In this document: positions 37,498 to 50,143 of the stretch, piece after piece
How positions within the stretch are numbered: position 1 is the first letter of the stretch
Layout: the number at the start of each line of letters is the position of its first letter
Assembly: GCF_047496725.1 (NCBI RefSeq)
Contig: NC_132985.1
Location: 5,540,001 to 5,604,000 of the forward strand
Length of the DNA stretch: 64,000 nucleotides
Source: Anoplolepis gracilipes
Lineage: Eukaryota > Arthropoda > Insecta > Hymenoptera > Formicidae
Reading direction: 5' to 3'
The notes under the pieces: generated by a model
What the model was told of the DNA's origin: nothing
The model's database searches: none
The model's input: only the letters and a program-made list of their open reading frames with translations
Made by a program: the position numbers and the translations under genes

Positions 37498-40400
37498 ATG
37501 CATTATCAATCTGATGATGGTGAAGAAGAATTTGAGCCAAGAATTATTCCAAAACCAACAAAACTTGACGTAAGTTGCTCTTACCTCAATAGTTTATGCG
37601 TATGTATATATTTAAAAAATATAATCAAACAATTTTTATGTAGAGCTTCCCAGTGCCCACTGTGCCAGAAATATCTTTAATCTTCGAGAAACCAATTCAT
37701 AATCTGAATGATCGATGCAACAATTCATCACCAACAAAATTACTGAAACCAATACGAGTTTTTGACAATATTGACAATACTGCAGAACGCATTAATTCCA
37801 CATCATCTATTTCACACAATCTTAATTCTTATGCAGCATGGAGGGAACAGAATTATACTCGAGAGGCTAATTCTAGAAATGCAATGCACATTTCACCATT
37901 ATATAAACACACTCATACCTATAATCATGCATTGCAATCAGATGCTTCTGTACAAAAGCAACAAGAGCAAGATAAAATTTTTGATACGCAAAAACAAGTG
38001 GTAAATATGAGGACCAATAATGGAATATATGAGAAATGTGTAAAATTTACATGTCCTGATATGGACAATTCTTATAATCCTGCTGGAGAGATTCGTTCAT
38101 CACCTACAAACAAAAATCAGTTCTCTTATAATTCTGTACAAAAAGCAAAATTTAGCGTACCTGATCATAGCACAAGAATGCCTAACAAAGATATTCCAGA
38201 TACTTTGAAGGGAACTGAGCAAATGCCGTATGCTGGATATCAGCAATTTCATGCACTTTCTAGCCACTCAAATTATAATATAGACAATAATGAAACAGTA
38301 AAATCTTTATTAAATCTTGTAAATAGTCAGAGTGAACAGATAAAAAATTTACAACTACAAATAGATAGACTAGTAAGAATGCAGGAAGAAAGTTTTAGGA
38401 ACAAATCGACATGTTCTTGTTCATCGGCTCTTGCGAATCAAGTATTGAAATGTCCATCGTTAAATTGTTATGATACTGCCTTTAATTCTTCCCTTGCGCA
38501 ATCTCAAAACAAAGATATGAAGAAAAATGAGAGCATACAGAATACACCTACTATTGAAAAGAAAGACTTAAGAATTTTCGGTGAAAATAATAAATTGGAA
38601 ACGGCATTGTTGGAACAGCAACCAAAAAAAGCTTTTGTGGAACAAAAAGTTTCGATTGGCGTTATGACAAGTTTTGAATTTACCGTGCAAAATAGTCCAT
38701 TTCTGATAGATCCCGAAATACATGAAAAAAAAGAAGTTTGTAGAGAAGGTAACAATATAAATAGGAGAAATGCCATAAATGTACAAGATACAACAGAGTC
38801 TGTTAAAAGATACACGAATACATTTACGCGCAAAAGTGGAGCAGCGCAATTGGAGAACATAGTCGAGGATTCGGAAAGTTACTTATCTTCTAATCAACAG
38901 CAGAGTAGCAATTTTAATGCAGGTTCTTCCATGAGAGATTCAGAGAAACACACTGTGAAGGAATCAGATATATGTAACGCAGCTAACACTTCAGAATCTT
39001 TAAAAATGTATCAATATCCTGCTGCAAATTTAAATAAAAAAGAAATGCATAAACGAGTGTATGCGAAGGAAGACGATAATATAAATCGACAAATGCAAGA
39101 TACAAGAAAAATGTTTGACGCATCTATGAACGTGGAATGTAGTCCTATTGGGAGCATGAATTATAATAAAATACTTGTCAGTAATGAAGACGATTACATT
39201 ACTGTAAACAAGGAAAAAAACGCTAACATGAATGCTAACAATTCCTTACACAACATCCATTTGCCTGTGACAGATTACTATCAGAATTATAGGAATAAGA
39301 AACATGACACTAAGCAAATTATTAAAGATGTAGGTGATAGCATGATACTCAGTGGAGGTGATCTAAAAATATTTGAGAGACCACCACCAACTCCAGAACC
39401 AAGTATTCATGTTGAGATGCAGGAATATATGAGCGATGACGAGAGTGATAAATTAAAACATACTCCGAAAATCGGCTGGACATTCTATGACAATGTTTTA
39501 GACCAAGTCAATGAAATTTTACAAAATTCTAGTGTTATGGACAGCAAAACTCAGAATAATGTTAAGATAATTCACAAAGTTGAGCAAGAAAATAATGTGG
39601 AAACTAAAGCATTGAATACTGTTAAAGCAGCTACTTTGGAACAACTTCGAAAATTTGGTATCAGTTTAACTGAGAACAATGAATATAGAGAGTCGAATAG
39701 TAATAATAAAACGTAGGTGTCTATTTCTTCCATTCTTATATATTCTTATATATTAATTGTATTATATGTATTATATATTTCATTTTATTTATATTTAATG
39801 TTTAGTTTTATAAAATTAAATTTTGCATTCTTAAGCATGAGAATTACTTTAGAAATAAAAAGTTCTACTAATTGCTAAAATAGTGCACAATTCAGTGAAC
39901 TATATTGCTGTCTAAGTTTAAATAACTCGTTTTGTAGTTGCACTAAACTAACTTATTGTTATTTTTTATGCATGAAGTAAGCACATAATTATTTTTTTTA
40001 TTCTGCTTAGATGTATATATATATATATATTAAGGGTATAATTGTGTAATTTCCTTCCAAGGTTAGACTTTGATTCATCCTTTTATCCTCGCTTGGATCG
40101 TCAAGCAAATATGATAAATACTACTAGCGTTGTAAATGAAACAAATACAAGTATGCACATGAAAGCTTTAGCATTAAAATATTTGAGCGATGAACAACTG
40201 GCTGATATAGCAGTGCATAAACAAGAGTCATCTTCGTTAAAGAGTCTCATGGTCAGCAATATGCAGGGCACCAACATGTCACTCGCTACAATGCGTTATT
40301 TAGAAAGATATAAAATTCTACCAGGAAAGAATAGCATTCAAGTAGAAAGTGAGTACTAAAAAATTAATTAAAGCAAATGTTATAACTTGAATGTAGCATT

Positions 40401-40761
40401 TTTGTATAAAGTTATATATGAATATTTTATAATATATATAATACTAAAATTTATGCCGTTTTATGTAATTATCATCAGCATTATTTAATATGTAAAATAA
40501 TAACTAATTGTTTTATTATTACTATTAATTTTTATTATTTAATGCATAAAATAATTTGTATGTATAATTTTTTTTTTTTTATTTATTTTAGATACTGATC
40601 CGACATATGGCAAAATGGCATTTAAAGAAGATTTTAAACCGGCGGTTGGAAAAAATAATCCTACTTTACGTCAATTCCCTTTTGTACAAACACCTGGTAC
40701 CACTTGTCCTAGCAGAATATTAGATCTTTCTACTTTAAAAAGACAACCAAAATTATTATAA
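37498..40761 (+). CDS. ana2: Ana2/STIL-like centriole duplication protein
   Basis: Ana2/STIL is recruited and phosphorylated by Plk4 and then loads Sas-6 to build the centriole cartwheel. Exons 37498-37569, 37644-39712, 40062-40348 and 40592-40761 join in frame to 865 residues. Most of the protein is low-complexity and Asn/Ser-rich. A short coiled coil near residues 240-275 (NLVNSQSEQIKNLQLQIDRL) fits the family's central oligomerisation helix. Near residue 785 is TNMSLATMRYLERYKIL, which I read as the STAN motif that binds Sas-6. A proline motif, RPPPTPEPS, lies between the two. The order coiled coil then C-terminal STAN matches Ana2 and STIL. At 865 residues it is longer than the fly protein. 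Identification rests mainly on these two motifs. Confidence 0.75.
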
Positions 40762-41369
40762 ATTTAAAATTAACATATGTATATCATGGAAGCAATGTAT
40801 ATTTCTTATATGTACATTATGTGAACAATGTAGTTTTTGTATAAATAATGTATTTTCATAAAAATTTTATAGTTTTACAAGACTGAGAAACAAACATAAA
40901 AGCATTTAAAATGTGATATAAGTGATTTAATATAGAGTGGTTAAATATAGAGAATGATTCTTCTGAATATGATGTTGATGCTGTATAATTCTTGGGTAAC
41001 ATTCTTGGGTTTTACATTTTACTGAAATCTACTGAAATTCTCAAATTTAAACCTTAATTAGTAGAGATTCAAACCACACTTGAGGAAGATTCCTTCCGAA
41101 GTTTTAAACTCCATCTGGTGGAGACCTAAACATTTTTTTCTCCAGAGTATATCATTCGATGTCATTGCTCGTATTGCTATAAACGTGTTATCTGTTACTG
41201 TATAATCTTTTAGAAATAGTAAAGCAATAATCTTGCACAATCTCAAGGTAATTATATCTGATAAATTGACATTTTGTAAAGTTATATTATTCGATGAAAT
41301 ATATGATTATAATAATATATTAAATCTGATTTTTGAACATCCTCTGAGACAGACCGTTTGCTTTTCCAG
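40762..41369. other. Ana2/STIL 3' side and OST4 upstream region
   Basis: About 600 bp of AT-rich sequence. A pyrimidine-rich acceptor (CTTTTCCAG) ends exactly at the OST4 start codon, so a 5' UTR exon of OST4 probably lies in this interval. Confidence 0.5.
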
Positions 41370-41474
41370 ATGATCACGGACGTACAGTTAGCCGTATTCT
41401 GCAACATCCTGGGAGTTGCGCTATTTTTCTTAGTATTTCTGTTTCACTATATAAATGCCAATTATTCGAAATAA
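41370..41474 (+). CDS. OST4: Oligosaccharyltransferase subunit OST4
   Basis: OST4 is the smallest subunit of the ER oligosaccharyltransferase; its single membrane helix stabilises the catalytic STT3 subunit during N-glycosylation. This frame encodes 34 residues beginning MITDVQLAVFCNILGVALFF and ending NYSK, with a stop at 41472-41474. The MITDVQLA start and the single hydrophobic helix followed by HY are diagnostic of the family, whose members are normally 35-40 residues. The ATG directly follows a CTTTTCCAG acceptor, suggesting the whole coding sequence sits at the start of a second exon. An AATAAA at 41576-41581 could be its poly(A) signal. It is too short for usual gene-finding cutoffs. 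Confidence 0.9.
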   Translation: MITDVQLAVFCNILGVALFFLVFLFHYINANYSK

Positions 41475-42691
41475 GGCAAGAAACAGAATTGTCACTCAAT
41501 GTTTACTTAATGCAACATAACCTATGTTATCGAACCGACAACATGTATGTTTCTTCCACGTTGGCTATAATATTCAATAAATATGTCATTTTGCCATTTT
41601 AAAATAATAGAGCTTATATATTATTATACTATAGATAATGGATAAATTATGTGCAATCTGTTTTTTTCATATTGAATTTCTAGAAAATAAATTCTATACT
41701 TTCCTCTATTTTACCGTCTTTTCTTTTTATAGATAAACTTTATTTTTAAATTACAACATGCATAGATAAAAAAATTTTCATAGAAAACAATGTTATGCGA
41801 ATATAGATAATTTTTTCTAGAAGTTTCTATTCAACGGATATATGTTAAAGGTTGTAAACAACTCATCAATCAGTTTTAATTGTTACTTCACATTCGCAAT
41901 ATACTTCGAATACATTTTTCATGTCATTAAATTATCATATTTCAGGTTGAATGCCTAAAGAGAACTGAAGTACAGTCGCAAGTTCTTGCTTTGGCGCACG
42001 CGATTCGAACTTTAAATAATTTACCATATACTTGATGTGGAAAGAGAAATATTGTATATACCTTCCTGTTTGTGGGAATGTAACTTTTCCAATTCATTAA
42101 ATTAAAAATGCTGTACATAAATTATACAAGTTAAATTTAATACACTTTCTCTCCTAAAAATAAGGAACAATTCGAATACAATGTGTAGAAGAGGAGAGAA
42201 AAAGTGGGAGTAAATCCCACCTTTTATTAACATACAAGGTATAGTCGTAAGTCGTAGTAGGGGACCGTCGTAATACGCGTTAAAACAACACTCGAGCCTC
42301 TTCAAATGTGGATTCATTTGCGTCACGTTCGTAAGCTTCGCGGGCACTTTAGTTTCGCGACATTAATCGCGGGGAATGCCACTTAGCTTGAATATGTGCC
42401 GTTTATACAATAAAATGCAACGCGACTTTATCATTAAATGTGCATCTCTTAAAGATTAAATGCGTATGTTTTGGACGCAAGCTTGTGAAATAATAAAATA
42501 CTCTGCAAAAGTGCTTATTTTACATATTTGTATATCTTGCGCTATTATCTCTTTGGTAAATATCCTTTGGACTCGAAATATAGATCAATTATTGAGTTTT
42601 TTCAATCTAATAAGTTATGCAGCTTATCTGTAATCACAATTAAAAATGGAGAAAATAATAGCGAAGTGAAAATGAAGAAATAGAAAAAAAT
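41475..42691. other. Intergenic between OST4 and the receptor kinase
   Basis: It starts with the OST4 3' UTR, including AATAAA at 41576-41581, and ends with the receptor kinase promoter and 5' UTR. Around 42240-42360 is a GC-richer patch. No gene was recognised. Confidence 0.5.
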
Positions 42692-45600
42692 ATGTCTTAT
42701 CATCTTCATCCCATAAGTCCAAGTACTTTTCATTCAGTGAATCTTAGATGGATAATGTGTACATCTTATTCTATCAGAGTTGACGGAATGTTGTTGATGC
42801 TCTTATTATCTTTTTGTGCAATTACTATTCATGGGTTTATTTTCCAAGAAGCTCTAAATACTGCTGAATGCTTAGCGGCATGTAAAAATGTAAGTCAAAT
42901 TAATTATTTTATTCTCGTGATATAGTATTAATGTATGTTGATTTATTTTATTTATTTCAATCTATATTACTTTTGCTGTGCAAATATTACACCAGATAGA
43001 ATTTATTTGAAAATATTTAAAGTAATTTAAAATAATTTGTTTAAAAATATTTAATTAATTTATTTAAAATATTTACTTAACTTTGATTTACTAGATTAAA
43101 AGAGTAAAATTAATCATAAAACATAATTGTGATATTTGATACATGATATTCTATTTTACATATTTCAATAATTTTTACTACGCGAAATTGATCTATGAGT
43201 GATCTACAATTCATTCACACTTTGCACATGTAAAATTAGCTTGGAAAACGTATCGGTGCAAGTGCGATGTGTCGTACGTAATTTTATATCGGAAAAATGA
43301 TAGCGTATTACAAGAGTAAAAATTTTCACCGTGATAGCGAACATAAAATTCAATATATGTCGCGACGATATCAAGATATAAAGAGGCTTATATATAAAAT
43401 GGCGCTGCCAAGTTTGTCAATAAAGTTGTTCAGTAAATGAGATGCCGAGAAAAATACACTACTGGCTTAACTTTATTATTTTTTAAACTCATTGTGAAAA
43501 TATACTTGATACAATCGAATGTGCGACTTTTTTAAAGAATTTCTTCAATTTTCGAGAGATTCCTTTGCTAGGAATTTATCTACATCGAGCTTGTATCTGT
43601 GAAAATTCTTACAGACACGAAATAAACATATGTTCAACAATACTGTACACATTTTAGATCTCCGTTTTGACACTTGTGTCAACATAACTGAAAACCTGAA
43701 AAGTAGCTGCACGATCGTATATTCGACTCGATAAAAGCGATAATATTGCATTACACGGTTGTTTCTAACATTTAGATTTAAAAAAAAATTCTCATATTTA
43801 ATGTCATTGTGATAATAGTGATTTTACCTTCGCCTACAATACTTTATGATCCTATACAATATATTAGCATACAAATATAGTATATATTATATAAATAAAT
43901 ATCAGAATTCTCCATCTTTTAACAGAAATATACTAAACAATATAATAGTTTCAAGTTAACTTCATTGTAAATACATATTGAACTATTTTGAAAGAGAAAA
44001 GTACTAAAGCGACAGACAGCAGACTGCATAATGTATGAAGTTGCTTTAAGCATGTTTATCTCCTTTTTCGCGTTTCCTTTGCACTTGTGAAAAGTCATGC
44101 TTGCGCGAGCTAAATTAAAACTGAAGGCAATCTAAAAAACAAAATAGTGCTTTTTTTTGTGAAATTTTCAATTAAAAAAATTACTGCTGGAAATTATAAG
44201 TCAATATATCGACGAAAAATAATTTAAATTTTAAAATGTTCACAATTGCAAATAAAGTGTCTCAAAAAAGATATATTTTTATTTTTTTTTTTTTAATTGA
44301 AAGACATGACGTACATTGTTTCATCACGCATTTAAATGGTACTTGTAGATGATAATGAACAACGCGATGATACTGCGTCAGATCTCGTGATACTCTATCC
44401 ATGCATTATTCCATTATCACCTACGAATATGTACCGTTTAAACGCAGGTGAAATTGATGCAGCGTGCAATATGCGTCTCTCTTTTTCGCGCGCACGCTAA
44501 ACACGTGTAAAGTTTTGCAAAAGTTTTCGATTTGCGTACTCTGACGTTTGCGGTGTTGACGACGATCGCATATTGATATATGTGTACTGTCGCTCGTATA
44601 TGGGTGTATATGTATCGCATAAAAAAACAGACGCGACTTAAATCACACACGAATGCTTGCAGCAGGATTCTGTAATCTGATCGCGACATCCTGTGTGTGT
44701 TTTCATCTTACTTATCTCCCGCGTTTAAATTTACTTAAAATAAATAATAATAATGCGATCTGGCTATGTTAATTGTAAGTCTCAATTTTAAACGCGACAT
44801 GTAAATGAGACTTCAACCGCGGTTATCATCTTTTTTAAGAGGGGGGATTGTGTGATATATTTTAAGTATCATTTAAAACCTTAGAATAATATGTGCAAAG
44901 TGTCCACGAGAACGATCGTGGTGCATACGATTGGTGTTCAAAAATACATCTTCGCTGAATATTTGCCAGAATTTCGTTGCTTTTATTGTCGTGACACATG
45001 GTCTCTGAAATTGATCGTTCGATAAATATTCCAAAAAAACAGAGAAAAAAATGCAATATTTAAAATTGGAAAATAATATCTTCACATATTACTGGGTGAC
45101 AGGTATAATTTTGTCTATCTGTTATAACGCGCGTCAATTATTTATCGTCTTTCAGGAGTCATGTCGAGATAGCTGTCCACAACCTACGGATGGATTTGAG
45201 CGTAAGTTAATTAATATATTATAAAATTGTAAAACGATTAATAATTGTACAGCCTAAAATATCTCAGATATCTTTGCTTGCTCTCCTGTAAATATTACTT
45301 TAAAATATTATATAATATTAAAACTACTTTAGCTTATCCGACAATAAACGAGGAAGCTGGCGCAAATGTTAGTTTGCACTGCAGAGGAACGAACTCGCTA
45401 ATAATTAAACACACTCCTGGGATCTACGTTATTGAGCAAAGCATTGCCGTTGATAAGTGGGGTGTAATTGCAGTGGTAAATGCTTTTTTATGATTCTTAA
45501 ATTTATACAATTAATTATACAATTAAATGTAAATCAAAATTAACAATAATTATACAATTATTTATATAATCAATTAATTACTTGACGGATCACAAGTTTT

Positions 45601-46348
45601 ATTTTTGACAAAATAAATATAATAGTTGTGATGTAATATGTGATGATATCGAAAATAAAAGTTGCAATAGATCGGTTTTTAAATAGTTTATAGATATGTT
45701 TAAAGATACTCGAGAGCTCTAAGGAATACTTGTATGAAGTGTCGAGATAATAAGATTAAACTTATAACTTAAATTGATGAATACGATGTTAAAATGTTTC
45801 ATATCTATGCTTTTAATCGCGCAAAAGTCACGAATAGTATTTCTTTATATTTATATAGGACATGTCGTATCAATTTATACGTAAAATTTTACAGAAACAA
45901 ATTTTTTGGATTACGGAGCATTTTTTTAAGCATCTTGTCTCTCTTTACAAGATAAATTTTTTTCGTAGAGCAATGGCGGATTATCGACATTTTCAAATTT
46001 GACAGCGGATACACTTTATCGTTATCGTTTACGCAGATTAACACAGCATGGAGTTTCATTAGCCGAAACGTCAGATTGGTTTTTAACTTATGCAGGTATT
46101 AATTTTCTGAGCCGGTTTTTTTATTTGATGCATTATTGTTTTAGACATTCAATATTTATTTTACAATACTATTTACTTATTCATTTATTAGAATTGATTA
46201 ATATTTTCAGTTGATTATCAACCACGCAAAGTTGATCACATTTCACTTTTGAAGATCGAAGAAGAAAGTAAAAATGTTTGCGAATTACAAGCAAAAATTA
46301 TTTTTGAGCCTGCTGAAGGTATACACGTCTAATAATTTACTATCATAT

Positions 46349-46392
<44 letters not shown>

Positions 46393-49300
46393 CACATACA
46401 CATACATAAGGTACTGTGAATGATATCTTTTAGATCGAAGCTGCAATTATAATATATTATTTTGGTCTGGGGAACATAACTTGATTAATTTCGATTTAAA
46501 AAAAGTAAGGATAATATTTATATTGATATAAATATTTATTTTATCAAATATTTGATCAAATATTATTGTATCTTTTTAGTCTTTAGATTTCCACTTTTTT
46601 CTCAGACGCTTACGATACGAGCAAAACAATACCGTATCGATCCGATCGGGTAATGATAACTTCTCGAAAATTAGTAATGCAACGATATTTACTTTTGTCA
46701 CACCATCGTGCTTGGAAGTTCATCACAACTTAAGCATCTGTGGTAAGCTATTAAAATAATCCCCAGGAAGAGTAAAAATTCATTTTGAAGCTAAATTATA
46801 ATTTAAATTTACAATTAATGGTTTTTCTGCAGCACCTGAAAAAGTAAAAGGTTTGCAAGCGAAACATATTCAAAAACATCAAGGATTATACGATATCGCG
46901 GTCAGCTGGAACAGACCCATTTTACAACCAGACAATTATACATTACAACTTGACTCGCTTCGACACGAACCGTGTCTATTGATTGTATCTGGAGTTAGTA
47001 TTATTGCAATAAAAATTTCTACAACTCTATCGAAAAATCATATCAATTTGAAACTTTAATTAATTTTTTTTAGGATGCACTCGAAGCTTTCTTCTTGAAC
47101 GTCGAAGTAAGATCGCAATACGAAATCAGTATCGTAGCGGAATCAACGGGTGGTGTAAGTTTACAGTCAACTATATCGGGAAATATCGATGAAGTAGTAG
47201 GTAAATACACGGTAATTATTTTAATCGATTACATTGAATAAACTGTGGATGAAATGTATTATGTGCGACATAATAATTGTAGAGCTATCTTATCGCGAGA
47301 TTATCATAGCATTACCGACATTAATGATCATTGCGGTAGTGTTTGGGGTAATTTGCATAAAGCATCATAACAAGAAGAATAAACATATTGATATGGATTA
47401 CATGCATTTTGAGGTAAGATCAATGATCGACAAATTATGTATAGTCTACTTTAAAGTTTGATGTCTAAACTAATTTCGAGATACATATTCAATCATTTAA
47501 AAAAAAGCCCGAATACATAATTAACGAGCGTACCTGATTGTGAATATCACATGTCAATTATATAAGTTAACAATTTAACATTTTGAAATAGGTGAAATTT
47601 TTAAGTAAGTTTATTGGTTTTAATTAATCTTTCTTAGATATGTTGACGTATTTAAATAAATAAATAACAAATATATAATAAATAATAAAAATAAAAAATT
47701 GAAATCATCTCTTAATTATCCGAGACAGAGATCTTAGAGATTTTTTTAATTCAATAGGATTCTATGGATTCTCTAAAGAAACCTTTAAAGCGAGAATATG
47801 CGGTTAAAAATGCAGACACCCTTTTGCCGTATGATAAATTTGAGCTTAATCCTCAAAAGCTGAAACTTAGAGGTGTATTGGGCAGTGGAGCATACGGTAT
47901 TGTCAGACTTGCCTCGCTGCAAGATGAATTTGGCGCTATCACAGATGTAGCTGTTAAAATGATGAAAGGTATAGTACAAAATAAAAATATAATAATTCGA
48001 CAGAATATTCACATAAAATCTAAAACACATATTAAAGATATTTTAATTCTACACATGTATGGTAACGTAAAAATATCAACCTAGATAGCACGTATTACAA
48101 AAACATATACGAAATATTAATAATAATTATTTGAATTTTTTATAAATATTTATCAAAATATTTCATAAATATTTTTATTATAAAGCTTTATCATAAATAT
48201 CTCAGTAAATATAATATTTGAAAAATATTGTCAAAATATACTACAAATATTTATTTTTTTTACTTGAATGCTATGAATATTATATAAAATATTATATACA
48301 TTTTACCTTAATAATATGTCGATTACAGTTTTTATATTTTTTTTCTTTTAATAATGTACAGAAAAAATATGTATAAAATATTTATATAATATTAAAAAAA
48401 ATAAATACTAAAAATATTTATGTATATTTATCATCGTGTACTGTCTGAGAGAATATAGGACGTAAATAATGACTATTATCTTATTCTATTACGCAGACGA
48501 TCCAACGATAGAGGATATAAAAAGCTTTCATCAAGAAATTTCAATGATGAGGTCCGCAGGTCAGCATCCAAACATAGTATCTTTAATCGGATACTGCACT
48601 TTGTATAATAAACCTTTATTAGTAGTGGAATACTGCAGCAAGGGAGACCTACAAACGTATTTAAGAACGGTAAGCTGTCGAAAAATGCATTATAAAATAG
48701 AAAGATGCATTAGTTTTCTTCAAAGTAATAAGTGTGTAATCACTTTTACACTTTGTTATTTATGTTTAAGAAAAAAAAAATTTCATTAAATTTCGGTTTT
48801 AGGTTTGGCAGAATTTAGTAAATGCCGTATTCGAACGTAGGACTCATTTGAAATTCGAACCGCTGTCCTTTGCCAATAAAGGCACACATCAAGGTTTTAG
48901 TATATATGCATATATCATATAAATTATATGTGAAAATAATAAAAATTCATAATATTTATCCTACAAAAGCTTTTTTTATCACATAGGAAAGAGCGAATCT
49001 TTCTGTGAGAACACACGCACAATCACCAATCGCCTATATGATATTCAGCAAGGTAAATTATATAAATAACTATTTAATTATTCAAATAGCACACATACAT
49101 AATACAATTCTTCCGTTAATGTTTTTTTTTTTTTTTTGACAGATGTAATAAAATATACAGAGAATATTACTTCCGCCGATTTACTGAATTTCGCTAGACA
49201 AGTAGCTACAGGAATGGTGAGTTATACCGATATTAACAATTTATTAATAATTATAACAATCTATTAATAATTATATATACGCAATTATATACAATTACAT

Positions 49301-49920
49301 TTTTTAAATATAATTTTGTACACAAATTACATTTTATAAAAAAAAAAATAATAATTTCGTATATTTTAAAACCATGATATTTGCTTTCTTAATTTTATTG
49401 TTTCGCATAAAAATAAAAATGTTTAGGAATTTTTATCTTCCAATCGGATAGTACATCGTGATTTGGCTGCTCGTAATGTATTAGTGCGACCGGATAGAGT
49501 GGTGAAAATTTCAGATTTTGGTCTCAGTCGTGATATCTATCAAGAAAATGTTTATCGAAAGAAAGGAGATGGTAAATTACCTTTGAAATGGATGGCAATC
49601 GAGGCTTTAACGCATCAAATATATACCACTTACAGCGATGTGTACGCATTTTCTCGTTGTCAAATTATGATATATTATATGCCATTTGTTCCATTATTTA
49701 TAATAAAAATTTGTTTATAGATGGGCTTTTGGCATTTTATTATGGGAAATAGTCACTTTAGGTGCAATGCCATATCCTGGGACTCCCACAAATAGAATTT
49801 TACAACTTCTCAAATCTGGATATCGGATGGAAAGACCACCAAACTGCGGTCGAGAACTGTATGTACATACAATATTTTTGTTATCTAATAAATTCTGTGA
49901 TTCACAAATAAAAATATACA

Positions 49921-49951
<31 letters not shown>

Positions 49952-50143
49952 CAATTTAATTTTTTAAAATACAGGTATAATATAATGTATTCGTGTTGGA
50001 ATCTGAGACCACAAAGTAGACCGACTTTTACCGAATTGAAACAAAGCTTAGACAAATTGCTCAGTAATTATTCGGAAAACAAATACTTGAATCTGTGTGA
50101 GATTCTACAAGAATCAGCTGATGAAACTAATGAGGAAAGATAG
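42692..50143 (+). CDS. tor: Torso-like receptor tyrosine kinase
   Basis: Torso is the receptor for Trunk in embryonic terminal patterning and for PTTH in moulting. Eighteen exons: 42692-42889, 45156-45201, 45333-45475, 45969-46095, 46211-46318, 46434-46504, 46580-46742, 46833-46993, 47074-47200, 47283-47413, 47758-47968, 48497-48669, 48803-48893, 48987-49052, 49143-49216, 49427-49641, 49721-49858, 49975-50143; all in phase, 803 residues. A signal segment (MLLMLLLSFCAITIHG) comes after 32 residues, so the true start may be the later methionine. A Cys motif (CLAACKNESCRDSC) follows, then FN3-like ectodomain, one membrane helix (about 47300-47365) and a kinase with GSGAYG, VAVKMMK, HRDLAARN, DFGLSRD and KWMAIEAL. 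An insert of about 60 residues splits the kinase as in Torso and PDGFR types. All catalytic motifs are intact. Confidence 0.8.
42890..45155. other. First intron of the receptor kinase
   Basis: A 2.27-kb AT-rich intron after the signal-peptide exon. Open frames here have no recognisable features. Large first introns often hold enhancers, but I saw no specific site. Confidence 0.5.
46353..46389. repeat. (AT)n microsatellite
   Basis: An AT tract inside receptor-kinase intron 46319-46433. Confidence 0.95.
47969..48496. other. Receptor kinase intron, AT-rich
   Basis: A 528-bp intron between the ATP-binding lysine exon and the next kinase exon, with many near-identical AAATATT-type words and nothing else evident. 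Confidence 0.55.
49916..49943. repeat. (TA)n microsatellite
   Basis: A TA tract in the last intron of the receptor kinase gene. Confidence 0.95.

Noticed and set aside
47155..47200. An early donor GTAAGT at 47155 in the receptor kinase
   Set aside because: The frame continues openly through it to a donor at 47201 that joins in phase to the membrane-helix exon; ending at 47154 would break the phase.
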